NCBI GenBank assembly: GCA_023381945.1
Contig: JAMCQY010000076.1
Coordinates: 3,552 to 29,457, forward strand
Length of the DNA stretch: 25,906 nucleotides
Origin: Deltaproteobacteria bacterium
Lineage (GTDB): Bacteria; Desulfobacterota; Desulfobaccia; Desulfobaccales; 0-14-0-80-60-11
Direction of reading: 5' to 3'
In this document: positions 7,071-14,137 of the stretch, in pieces
How the letters are laid out: each line of letters opens with the position of its first letter
Position numbering within the stretch: position 1 is the first letter of the stretch
Notes under the pieces: generated by a model
Database searches by the model: none
What the model saw: the letters and a program-made list of their open reading frames with translations, nothing else
Told to the model about the DNA's origin: nothing
Made by a program: the position numbers and the translations under genes

Positions 7071-8261
7071 TCAGACCACCTCCAAAATAAGGCATTTGAG
7101 ATAAAGGCTCTCCGGCAGGGACAGCAAGGCTGGATGATCCCGGGCGGCGCCCCGGCGCTCGATGAGCCTGGCCTGGCGCCGGGCGTCGGCCGCAGCTTCC
7201 CGGACGATTCCCAGGAAATCGGTTTCACTGAGGTTGTAAGAGCAGGAACAGGTGATCAGGACCCCGCCGGGATTAAGAAGCTGAAAGGCCCGGCGGTTGA
7301 TCTCCCGGTAACCTTTGTCGGCCGCGGCCCGCTCGCCCCGGCTTTTGGCAAAGGCCGGAGGATCCAGGACGATGCCGTCGAAGCGTTTCCCCGAGGTTAC
7401 CGCGGTTTTCAGGTAGCTAAAGACATTTTCCCGCAGATAATCCAGGTTATCAAGGCCATTGAGCCTGGCATTCTCGCGGGCCATCTTCAGGGCCGCCGCG
7501 GAGGTGTCCACCAGGGTGACTTGCCCGGCCCGCGGGGCCAGGTGCATGGCAAATGACCCCTGGTAGGCGAAAGCATCCAGAACCCTGCCCCGAACCACTG
7601 CGGCAGCCGCAGCCCGGTTCTCCCGCTGATCCAGAAATAGCCCGGTCTTCTGGCCGCCCCGGATATCCACCCAGAAGCGCACCCCGCTGCTTTGCACCTC
7701 CACCCTCTCCGGCAACTCCCCTGAGACGATCTTGACCTCACGAGGAAGCCCTTCGAGAAGGCGCACCTCGGTATCGTGGCGCAGGGTGATGGACCGGGGG
7801 GACAGATGACGCTCCAACAGCGAGATCATCTCGGGCAGCAGCCGCTCCATCCCGGGATGCAGGGTTTGCAGGACTAGATGGCCGGCGTAGGAATCCGCCA
7901 CCAGACCCGGAAAACCGTCCGATTCGGAATAAATCAGACGGAAGGCGTCGCTGTCTTGGACCACCTTCCGGCGAAAATCCAGGGCGCACCTCAGGCGCTG
8001 CTCCCAAAAAGCCGCGTCCACCGGTTCATCTGCGTAAGTGACGAAGCGCAAGGCAATGCGGGAGTGCGCGCTATAAAAGGCCTGGCCCAGGAAGCGCTCC
8101 TGCGGTCCCACCACCGCGGCGAGTTCCCCGGAGGGCAGCTTGACGTCGCCGGCTAGGTCGTCCCGGTAAAGCCAGGGGTGGCCGGTGCGTTGCCAACGCA
8201 TGCCTTTGGCAGTGATTCGCGCTACGGGCAGCCGTCGTTCTCCAGCAGACCAATATTCCAT
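7071..8261 (-). CDS. rlmI: Class I SAM-dependent rRNA (cytosine) methyltransferase, RlmI-like
   Basis: 396 aa, ATG 8261. The layout is that of RlmI, which makes 5-methylcytosine in 23S rRNA: an N-terminal PUA-type RNA-binding region (about 14-80, with GHPWLYRDDL), a central linker domain with ESDGFPGLVADSY, then a Rossmann methyltransferase domain. Visible motifs are QKTGLFLDQRENR (204-216), LDAFAYQGSFAMHLA (SAM motif I, 228-242), LDPPAFAKS (299-307) and TCSCSYNL (337-344, catalytic-site Cys). Length matches the family. No Shine-Dalgarno is evident before 8261, but the PUA start fits this Met. It converges on the porin gene. The methylation site is inferred from the family only. Confidence 0.88.
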   Translation of the reverse strand: MEYWSAGERRLPVARITAKGMRWQRTGHPWLYRDDLAGDVKLPSGELAAVVGPQERFLGQAFYSAHSRIALRFVTYADEPVDAAFWEQRLRCALDFRRKVVQDSDAFRLIYSESDGFPGLVADSYAGHLVLQTLHPGMERLLPEMISLLERHLSPRSITLRHDTEVRLLEGLPREVKIVSGELPERVEVQSSGVRFWVDIRGGQKTGLFLDQRENRAAAAAVVRGRVLDAFAYQGSFAMHLAPRAGQVTLVDTSAAALKMARENARLNGLDNLDYLRENVFSYLKTAVTSGKRFDGIVLDPPAFAKSRGERAAADKGYREINRRAFQLLNPGGVLITCSCSYNLSETDFLGIVREAAADARRQARLIERRGAARDHPALLSLPESLYLKCLILEVV

Positions 8262-8353
8262 GTTGGTTTCGAGTTTCTATCTTTGAGCTTTTAAAAAAAA
8301 GTTCCAAGGCCCAATTTGGCAACCAAACAAATTGGGGACCCGATCTAAAGCCT

Positions 8354-8398
8354 TGCCTGCCTCAAAATCGCGCCGCTACGGGCCTTATATGCAGTCGG
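8354..8398 (+). repeat. 45-bp dispersed repeat, copy 1
   Basis: This block matches 11341-11385 at 38 of 45 positions by hand alignment; shared parts include aaatcg, acgggc, ttatatgc and gtcgg. It lies in the spacer between two minus-strand genes. I know no function for it. Confidence 0.75.
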
Positions 8399-8416
8399 CC
8401 TCTGAAACCCGCGCTA

Positions 8417-8815
8417 TTACTGGATTTTAGTGCTATACCAGCGCTGTCTTTCCCGAAATTTGGCGTAGCGTTTGCGAATCAGCCGGCCGGCGAAGTCCGG
8501 GTGGCCGAAATAGGTCGGCGCCAGAGCCAGGAACCTGGCCTCCATTTCTTTCAGAGTGGCCTCAAACTCCCGGGTGTCGATGAAGTTGCGTTCATCGCGT
8601 TGAGAAAAGGTGATCTCGGGTCCCAGGGCCTTGACGACATCGGCCTGCTGGTCCAGCAAATCCGGCGGCAAGTTAGCGGCGTTGATGGGGATGTTGATCC
8701 GGAGTTCCAGGGTGATTATCCAGCGGTCGCCGATCATGGGCCGGGACAGGTCCCAGAACTCCAGGGTCAAACCGTTATTCAGGGGGTGGCGGGAGAGCAA
8801 TTTTTCCGTTGTCAT
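8417..8815 (-). CDS. Conserved-looking hypothetical protein
   Basis: 132 aa, ATG 8815 with a GAGG Shine-Dalgarno 7-8 bases upstream. I do not recognise the family. It looks soluble: no signal peptide or membrane segment, a beta-rich first half (LTLEFWDLSRPMIGDRWIIT) and an alpha-helical, charged C-terminal part (EATLKEMEARFLALAP and RKRYAKFRERQRWY). GC content and codon use match the neighbours, so it is probably native. It is divergent from the DUF2939 gene at 8887 and separated from the methyltransferase by a spacer that holds one dispersed repeat. Confidence 0.7.
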   Translation of the reverse strand: MTTEKLLSRHPLNNGLTLEFWDLSRPMIGDRWIITLELRINIPINAANLPPDLLDQQADVVKALGPEITFSQRDERNFIDTREFEATLKEMEARFLALAPTYFGHPDFAGRLIRKRYAKFRERQRWYSTKIQ

Positions 8816-8886
8816 GGCCTCGATTCTCTCTTCGAGTTATAGTATATCTAAATCATCGTTAATGCCAAGCTCGCAGAGGAGTTACT

Positions 8887-9456
8887 ATGCGCCGCCGCAC
8901 CTTGATAATCGTACTGATCGCCGCGCTGGCCGGCGCGCTGTTGGCAGGGGGAGCCTACTGGCGCTGGACCAATTCACCGCGCTACGCCTTGCAGCGCATG
9001 GCCCTGGCCATCAAGACCAGAAACATGCCCGAAGTATTTAAGTACCTTGATTTAAAGTCAATTTTGAATAATTTCATCGATGCGGCCAGCCGCGAACCGG
9101 CAAACCCGGATTGCGGCAAGGAGGACGAATGGACCCGCATGAGCCGCAGTCTGGGGGGCAAATTTGCCCGGATGTTCTTGCCACAACTGTTCGACAGCTT
9201 CGAAAAAGAAATCAAAATGGGGATGGGGAAATACCTGCAGAATCTGGATAATACCCAAATTCTGGCGATCGCTGCCGCGGCCACCACGGCACAGATCGAG
9301 ATGCAGGCGGATGATGAAGCCAAGGTTACCTTGGTTGATCCCAAGAGCAAAAAGCCGCTGCGCTTCCAGATGTCGCGACAGCCCGAGACCGGAACCTGGC
9401 AAGTCGTGTCGATTAACTATCAGGATTTAAAGAGTTTAGCCAAGGCGAAGTTTTAG
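8887..9456 (+). CDS. DUF2939-like membrane-anchored protein
   Basis: 189 aa, ATG 8887 with a good GAGGAG Shine-Dalgarno. Residues 5-24 ([20 protein letters not shown]) form an N-terminal membrane anchor or signal. The rest, beginning [20 protein letters not shown], resembles the DUF2939 family, whose members are anchored periplasmic proteins of unknown role. The C-terminal part is probably beta-stranded ([29 protein letters not shown]). It is divergent from the hypothetical gene at 8417-8815 and 46 bp upstream of the NUDIX gene. The family call rests on recall of the sequence style only. Confidence 0.6.
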   Translation: MRRRTLIIVLIAALAGALLAGGAYWRWTNSPRYALQRMALAIKTRNMPEVFKYLDLKSILNNFIDAASREPANPDCGKEDEWTRMSRSLGGKFARMFLPQLFDSFEKEIKMGMGKYLQNLDNTQILAIAAAATTAQIEMQADDEAKVTLVDPKSKKPLRFQMSRQPETGTWQVVSINYQDLKSLAKAKF

Positions 9457-9502
9457 GGGCCTGAATATAACGTCTGATAATATATATTATGTAAACTACC
9501 AT

Positions 9503-9973
9503 ATGCCGAGCGAAGAAAAATGTCCTAAATGCGGGGCTGTCCTGCGGCGCCATCGAAATCCGCTGCCAACGGTGGATATCATCATCGAAATCCCCGATCA
9601 AGGCCTAGTTTTGATCCAACGGGCCAATCCGCCGTATGGCTGGGCTTTGCCCGGAGGCTTCGTGGACTACGGCGAGTCACTCGAAGACGCCGCCCGCCGC
9701 GAGGCCCGGGAGGAAACGGGCTTGGCCGTGGTTCTTCTGGGGCAGTTTCATACTTATTCGGACCCGAAGCGTGACCCGCGGCAGCATAACATTAGCACGG
9801 TGTTTGTGGCCGAGGCTGGCGGCACGCCCCGGGCCGCGGACGACGCCCGCAGCCTGGAAATCTTTCCGGCGGAGGCCTTGCCTCCGGAACTTGCCTTTGA
9901 CCACGGACAGATACTGGCGGACTATCTCAAGGTCCGGCCCCAATGGCTGGCCAAATTTAAGAAGACTTCCTAG
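9503..9973 (+). CDS. NUDIX hydrolase
   Basis: 156 aa, ATG 9503; the Shine-Dalgarno is weak. A complete Nudix box lies at residues 52-74 ([20 protein letters not shown], then TGL), matching GX5EX7REUXEEXGU, whose Glu residues bind Mg2+ for pyrophosphate hydrolysis. The N-terminus has a single CPKCG knuckle (7-11), a half zinc ribbon as seen in ADP-ribose or NADH pyrophosphatase relatives. The substrate cannot be told from sequence; a nucleoside-diphosphate derivative is expected, and house-cleaning or ADP-ribose cleavage are both possible. The stop is 2 bp before the presumed waaA start, so the two are probably co-transcribed. Confidence 0.9.
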   Translation: MPSEEKCPKCGAVLRRHRNPLPTVDIIIEIPDQGLVLIQRANPPYGWALPGGFVDYGESLEDAARREAREETGLAVVLLGQFHTYSDPKRDPRQHNISTVFVAEAGGTPRAADDARSLEIFPAEALPPELAFDHGQILADYLKVRPQWLAKFKKTS

Positions 9974-9975
9974 AT

Positions 9976-11334
9976 TTGGATAATAATCGTGCATTATTAT
10001 TGGCATATCGGGGTCTGAGCACCATGGCCGGCCTGGTGGGCTGGCCGTGGTTTTACTGGCACCTGAAATCCCGCGGCCAGGGTGAAAGTTTTCGGTCCCG
10101 CCTGGGCTTGGAACTCCCGGAGGCTCCTCCGGCAGGCTTTCCCCGTATATGGCTCCACGGCGTCTCGGTGGGCGAAATCCTGGCGGCCGTCCCCCTGGCC
10201 CGGGAATTGAGACATTTACTCCCCGAAGCCGCCTTGATTGTTTCCACCGGGACGGAAACCGGTCAAGGCCTGGCCCGCCAGCACCTGGCTCCTCTGGGCG
10301 CCTTGGTGTGCTACTTCCCCCTGGACATTCCCTGGGCGGTGCAGCGTTATCTGGACCGGCTTAATCCGCACCTGGTCATTACCCTGGAATCTGAAATATG
10401 GCCAAATTTCCTCGACTTAGCCCAACAGCGCGGGGTGCTCCTGGCCCTGGCCAACGCCCGCATCTCCGATAAAAGCTTCAGAAGATACCTGAGATATCGC
10501 CGGTATGCTACCGAATTAATAGGAAAATATGACCTAATAGCCGCCGGCAATTCTCAGGATTACCAGCGTCTGCGCGCCTTGGGCTTAACCCCGGAAAAGC
10601 TCCATCTCAGCGGCAACCTGAAATACGACCGCCTGCTCCAGGACAAGGATGAGCCGCAAGCCCGGGAGTTTCAGGAATTGCTGCAAGGCGCCAAGGTTGC
10701 TGCGCCGGAAAAGCAGCCCGTTTTTCTGGCCGCTTCCACTCATCCGGGGGAGGAGGAAGTTATGCTAGCCGCGTTTGACCAGCTCCGAGGCCCCTGCCCT
10801 GCTCTGCTGCTGGTCCTGGCGCCTCGGCATCCGGAACGCGCCGCCGCCTTGGGTGATTTGCTGAACCGGCACGGCCTCTCTTACCACTTATGGAGCCGGC
10901 TCAAATCCGGCTTGGAAGGCCGACGCCATCCTGTGGTGGTCATCGACACCATCGGCGACCTCTTCAATCTTTATGGCGCGGCGGACCTGGCTTTCGTAGG
11001 CGGCAGTCTCGTACCACACGGCGGACAAAATATTTTGGAACCCGCCGCCTGGGGTCTGCCGCCGCTTCATGGCCCCAACCTGCAAAATTTCCGTTGGGCC
11101 GAGCACATCCTCAGCGAGGCCGGAGCCGAGATCAACGTTTCTGATGCGGCCTCCCTTGCTGCTGCCGCCCTGAGGCTCCTTAAAGATCCAGGGCTGCGCC
11201 AAAGCCTGGGGGCTCGGGCCCAGGCGGCCCTGACCCCGCACCAGGGCGCCGCCCGGCGCCAAGCGGAGTTGATTGTCGAACTTTGGGTCAAAAACGTGGC
11301 TGAAATCCGCCAGCCTTTCTGCAAATCCAGGTAA
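9976..11334 (+). CDS. waaA: 3-deoxy-D-manno-octulosonic acid (Kdo) transferase
   Basis: 452 aa glycosyltransferase of family GT30, which adds Kdo to lipid A precursor at the inner membrane. Key parts: an N-terminal membrane helix (about 5-30), WLHGVSVGE (59-67, with the catalytic-base Glu), LESEIWPNFLDLA, ANARISDKSFRRY, GNLKYDRLL, and FVGGSLVPHGGQNILEPAAW in the C-terminal sugar-nucleotide half. The start is TTG 9976, which keeps the membrane helix whole; ATG 10024 is the alternative and would cut 16 residues. Length fits the family. It follows the NUDIX gene by 2 bp. Its presence shows a Gram-negative envelope with LPS. Number of Kdo units added cannot be judged. Confidence 0.92.
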   Translation: MDNNRALLLAYRGLSTMAGLVGWPWFYWHLKSRGQGESFRSRLGLELPEAPPAGFPRIWLHGVSVGEILAAVPLARELRHLLPEAALIVSTGTETGQGLARQHLAPLGALVCYFPLDIPWAVQRYLDRLNPHLVITLESEIWPNFLDLAQQRGVLLALANARISDKSFRRYLRYRRYATELIGKYDLIAAGNSQDYQRLRALGLTPEKLHLSGNLKYDRLLQDKDEPQAREFQELLQGAKVAAPEKQPVFLAASTHPGEEEVMLAAFDQLRGPCPALLLVLAPRHPERAAALGDLLNRHGLSYHLWSRLKSGLEGRRHPVVVIDTIGDLFNLYGAADLAFVGGSLVPHGGQNILEPAAWGLPPLHGPNLQNFRWAEHILSEAGAEINVSDAASLAAAALRLLKDPGLRQSLGARAQAALTPHQGAARRQAELIVELWVKNVAEIRQPFCKSR

Positions 11335-11340
11335 ATCTAT

Positions 11341-11385
11341 TGCCTACCCCGAAATCGCCCCGCCACGGGCTTTATATGCGGTCGG
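11341..11385 (+). repeat. 45-bp dispersed repeat, copy 2
   Basis: Matches 8354-8398 at 38 of 45 positions. It starts 7 bp after the waaA stop and directly abuts the left end of the inverted-repeat element at 11388-11567. Copy 1 has no such element next to it. Confidence 0.75.
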
Positions 11386-11387
11386 TT

Positions 11388-11567
11388 TTAAAGCGTTTGC
11401 CAAAAGTTTTTTCCTATAGGGTATATCCTAAATCCCCCCTATCCCCCCTTTTTCAAAGGGGGGAACTTGGCGAAATTGCTTTGAAAGTCCCCATTTGAAA
11501 AAGGGGGATTTAGGGGGATTTAAAAATCAGCCAATCGAAAGAATTTTTGGCAATCGCTATAGCTGTC
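11388..11567. mobile_element. MITE-like element with terminal inverted repeats, copy 1
   Basis: The left end (agcgtttgccaaaa, 11392-11405) is inverted relative to the right end (tttttggcaatcgctatagc, 11544-11563). Between them lies a large imperfect inverted repeat: left arm about 11430-11465 (aaatcccccctatcc...) and right arm about 11486-11521, full of C and G runs. It has no coding capacity. Its ends match those of the element at 24413-24547, in opposite orientation. It fills most of the spacer between waaA and carA. The name MITE is by analogy; no parent transposase is visible. Confidence 0.65.
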
Positions 11568-11606
11568 TTGACTTGCGGAAAAATGAGGCAACATCTTCTC
11601 CGAGTA

Positions 11607-11615
11607 TGTTATATT
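11607..11615 (+). promoter_or_regulatory. Candidate extended -10 promoter of carA
   Basis: TGTTATATT has the TGn extension plus a TATATT hexamer. It ends 34 bases before the carA start, a usual distance. No good -35 box is found at 17 bp, which extended -10 promoters tolerate. This is a candidate only. Confidence 0.3.
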
Positions 11616-11649
11616 TTATAGAAATCCTTAGCGTTTCGAGGTTAGCAAT

Positions 11650-12804
11650 TTGAAGGCATTGTTGGCGCTGGAAGACGGCCTGGTGCTTAAGGGGCGGTCC
11701 TTCACCGGCGAGGGCGAGTCCTCCGGCGAGGTGGTGTTCAATACCGCCATGACCGGTTATCAGGAAATCCTCACCGACCCCTCCTATAAGGGCCAAATCG
11801 TCACTATGACGTATCCCCTGATCGGCAATTACGGCATTAATCCCGAAGATATCGAGTCCCGAGGGGTGCAGGTGGAGGGCTTCATTGTCAAAGAATACCA
11901 CCCCTACCCTTCCAACTGGCGGGCCCAGGGCCGGCTGGCGGATTACCTCAAGGCTGCCGGCAAGCTGGGGGTGGAAGGCTTCGACACCCGGGCCATCACC
12001 AAGCGCCTGCGGGAGCACGGGGCGATGCGGGGGATCATCTCCACGGTGGACCTGGACCCCGAATCCCTGGTGCGCCGGGCCAGGGAGATCCCCAGCATGG
12101 AGGGCCAGGACCTGGTGCCCCAGGTTACCTGCAAATATCCCTACTGGTGGCCGGAATTTCCCAAGGAAGCCACAGGCAGGGACGCCTGCGCCACCGAGGC
12201 CGATTTGGAAGCTTTGTGGGCCGAGCGCTCCGGCAAGAAGGTCGTACTTTACGATTATGGCGTAAAATACAATATTATCAGGAGCTTGATTGAACGGGGC
12301 CTTAATGTCCTGGTGGTGCCGGCCACCACTCCGGCCGAGGCGTTGAGGCGACTTAATCCGGATGGAATTGTTCTCAGCAATGGGCCGGGCGACCCGGCTG
12401 CGGTCACTTATGCCGTGGATAATGTACGGCAGTGTCTGGGCGCGGCGCCCATTTTCGGCATCTGCCTGGGGCACCAACTTCTGGGCCTGGCCCTGGGCGG
12501 CCGCACCTTCAAGCTCAAATTCGGCCACCGCGGCGCCAATCAGCCGGTGAAGAGCAAGCTCTCCGGTAAGGTGGAGATCACCTCACAGAATCACGGCTTC
12601 GCGGTGGACCTGGATTCCATTCCGGACCCGGCGGTGGAACCGACTCATATCAATCTCAATGACAATACTCTGGAGGGCCTGCGCCATCCGGGGCTTAAGG
12701 CCTTTTCGGTGCAGTATCATCCGGAAGCCTCTCCGGGCCCGCATGATGCTGATTATTTGTTTGAGGAATTCTTGAGCATGGTGGCAACTTCAAGAAATGG
12801 ATGA
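11650..12804 (+). CDS. carA: Carbamoyl-phosphate synthase small (glutaminase) subunit
   Basis: 384 aa. CarA hydrolyses glutamine and passes ammonia to CarB to make carbamoyl phosphate for arginine and pyrimidines. The N-terminal domain (1-150) has [20 protein letters not shown] and [18 protein letters not shown]. The class I amidotransferase domain has SNGPGDP (243-249), the nucleophile Cys 272 in GICLGHQ, and His 357/Glu 359 in QYHPEAS. The start is TTG 11650 with GAGG about 9 bases upstream; it gives the usual [10 protein letters not shown] beginning. Odd: residues 174-182 in the interdomain linker are encoded by a 27-bp REP-like palindrome (12169-12195). carB is not adjacent but 3.1 kb downstream. 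The next gene starts inside the carA stop region. Confidence 0.96.
   Translation: MKALLALEDGLVLKGRSFTGEGESSGEVVFNTAMTGYQEILTDPSYKGQIVTMTYPLIGNYGINPEDIESRGVQVEGFIVKEYHPYPSNWRAQGRLADYLKAAGKLGVEGFDTRAITKRLREHGAMRGIISTVDLDPESLVRRAREIPSMEGQDLVPQVTCKYPYWWPEFPKEATGRDACATEADLEALWAERSGKKVVLYDYGVKYNIIRSLIERGLNVLVVPATTPAEALRRLNPDGIVLSNGPGDPAAVTYAVDNVRQCLGAAPIFGICLGHQLLGLALGGRTFKLKFGHRGANQPVKSKLSGKVEITSQNHGFAVDLDSIPDPAVEPTHINLNDNTLEGLRHPGLKAFSVQYHPEASPGPHDADYLFEEFLSMVATSRNG
12169..12195 (-). repeat. REP-like palindrome in frame inside carA
   Basis: Read on the minus strand, the 27 bases match the intergenic REP unit at 3908-3934 at 22 of 27 positions, with GGTGGC, CAGGC and GCCTGTG conserved and mismatches mostly in the loop. 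It is exactly 9 codons (ATGRDACAT) in the linker between the two CarA domains, where CarA proteins vary in length. Confidence 0.7.
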
Positions 12805-13333
12805 CGATAATAAATATATTTTAGAATTGTTAATAAAGAAATGGGAGCTTTTATGGAATCATTATAAAATGCAAGATGAAATGATGGAAAAAAGGAGAAA
12901 TCTTTTATGGATCATACAAGCATTCATATTTACAGGTTGGTATTATTCTTTTTTAAAATCTCTTGAATGTATTTGGTTATTTAAAATATTATCATTATTT
13001 ATTCCATTTTATGGTTTATTTGTTAATGTGATATTATTAGTCGTTTTAAATAGGCATAATTTATCCCTCCTTATTGATGAACAGGCATTGAGGGATGTCG
13101 AGTACCAATGGAATATGATGTCAAATATAGTAAAAATGGACAGGTTTATTATCGATAAGAAAATATTATTTGACGGCTCAAGTCATAAATGGACTTTTAC
13201 GCCTGAAAATATCAAAGAGCGTAAACATATTAGACTTACATCGCAAAAAAAATGGTTCAATAATGGAATAACAATATCATTTATGCTTATATGGCAAGCA
13301 ATATTTATTTTTTATTTTACAAAATATTATTAA
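12797..13333 (+). CDS. AT-rich membrane protein of unknown function
   Basis: 178 aa, ATG 12797 (a second ATG is at 12801), overlapping the last 8 bases of carA. I do not recognise it. The N-terminus is charged ([20 protein letters not shown]), followed by hydrophobic segments at about 36-53, 60-84 and 157-175, with a polar, probably cytoplasmic, loop of about 70 residues between the second and third. GC is about 25-30% in lines I counted, far below carA. The layout of a charged helix plus a membrane hairpin loosely recalls small pore-type effectors such as SLATT proteins, but I see no specific motif. It was probably inserted at the carA 3' end. Translation may be coupled to carA through the overlap. 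Confidence 0.6.
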   Translation: MDDDNKYILELLIKKWELLWNHYKMQDEMMEKRRNLLWIIQAFIFTGWYYSFLKSLECIWLFKILSLFIPFYGLFVNVILLVVLNRHNLSLLIDEQALRDVEYQWNMMSNIVKMDRFIIDKKILFDGSSHKWTFTPENIKERKHIRLTSQKKWFNNGITISFMLIWQAIFIFYFTKYY

Positions 13334-13336
13334 TAA

Positions 13337-13405
13337 TATAGCAAAAATTATTGCGAAGGCATCTTGCACGAGGCCAAAAATGCCGGTCAGGAACTGGAAA
13401 TTTAG
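13337..13405 (+). pseudogene. Possible fossil C-terminus of a lost gene
   Basis: Just after the AT-rich gene the sequence turns GC-rich, and an open frame without a start reads CEGILHEAKNAGQELEI then TAG at 13403-13405. The composition is protein-like and stops right before the nucleotidyltransferase gene. It may be the tail of a gene destroyed when the AT-rich segment came in. The stretch is short, so chance cannot be excluded. Confidence 0.3.
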
Positions 13406-13416
13406 GATTGCCGACA

Positions 13417-13734
13417 TTGATCGCTGAGAAGACCATCCAGGAAGCCGTAAGAATCCTCAAGAAAGCCGGGCGGCCCAGACGCATAATTCTTTTTGGCTCT
13501 TATGGCCGGGGTACGCCAGGCGAGGATAGCGATCTGGATTTTCTGGTAATTTTATCTGAGGTTCCTGACCATAAACGTGAGATGGTGCATCTACGTAGAG
13601 CGCTTAGTCCCTTACGCATTCCTGTTGATGTTTTGGTGGTAAGCGAAAAAACCTTTCGGGAATGGTCTGATACTCCAGGACATGTGCTATACGAAGCTGC
13701 CAGGGAAGGTCGTGTGCTTTATGAAGCGGCGTGA
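13417..13734 (+). CDS. MNT-type minimal nucleotidyltransferase (antitoxin of MNT/HEPN pair)
   Basis: 105 aa from TTG 13417, which has AGGA 9 bases upstream and gives LIAEKTIQEAVRIL, a usual MNT beginning; TTG 13408 or 13351 are possible longer starts. The catalytic pattern GS-X10-DxD is intact (GSYGRGTPGEDSDLD, GS 27-28, Asp 39 and 41), and the third Asp is in PVDVLVV (71). In characterised type VII systems the MNT protein modifies its HEPN toxin by adding AMP. It overlaps the HEPN gene by 14 bp, so the pair is co-translated. An upstream AT-rich gene separates it from carA. Confidence 0.88.
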   Translation: MIAEKTIQEAVRILKKAGRPRRIILFGSYGRGTPGEDSDLDFLVILSEVPDHKREMVHLRRALSPLRIPVDVLVVSEKTFREWSDTPGHVLYEAAREGRVLYEAA

Positions 13735-14119
13735 ACTCGCTCTTCTTTATCTCCAAAAAGCCGCGGAAGATGAAGCCTTGGTGGACGAAGTGCTCGATTC
13801 TCCTCGGGTAAACGATAGCGCCATTGGTTTCCATTGCCAACAGGCAGCCGAAAAGATACTAAAAGGTCTGTTAGCATTTCTGGGCCAGCGGTTTCGAAAA
13901 ACCCATGACCTCAGAGAATTGATCGATCTATTGACAGACCAAGGATACCCTCTTCCTCCTTCCTTGGTAGACATTGACCAGCTAACCCCCTATGCAGTCG
14001 AATTTAGATATGAACTTTTGCCGCTGGAAGATTCTTCTACTCTTGATCGTCGAGAAGTTCGACAAAGGCTGAAGGAATTGCGATTCTGGGTGCAGACCCA
14101 AATCCTTCATGATTCATAG
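13721..14119 (+). CDS. HEPN-domain protein (likely toxin partner of the MNT protein)
   Basis: 132 aa from ATG 13721, with GGGAAGG about 11 bases upstream; the start lies inside the MNT gene. The HEPN domain shows AIGFHCQQAAEKILKGLLAF and then R57-X4-H62 (RFRKTH), the RNase-type motif of HEPN toxins. The next residues are DL rather than x-Tyr, so the R-X4-H-x-Y form used in HepT, where the Tyr receives AMP, is incomplete. It looks like the broader HEPN family (THDL type). RNA cleavage and neutralisation by the neighbour are inferred from the family, not shown. Confidence 0.85.
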   Translation: MKRRELALLYLQKAAEDEALVDEVLDSPRVNDSAIGFHCQQAAEKILKGLLAFLGQRFRKTHDLRELIDLLTDQGYPLPPSLVDIDQLTPYAVEFRYELLPLEDSSTLDRREVRQRLKELRFWVQTQILHDS

Positions 14120-14137
14120 TGTACAGGGTACTCGGAG

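Noticed and set aside
11568..11573. TTGACT touching the right end of the inverted-repeat element, as a carA -35 box
   Set aside because: The plausible -10 at 11610 is 36 bp away, and the sequence at the right distance (catctt) is poor.
11557..12528. 323-aa minus-strand frame opposite carA
   Set aside because: Antisense shadow; carA motifs on the plus strand are complete.
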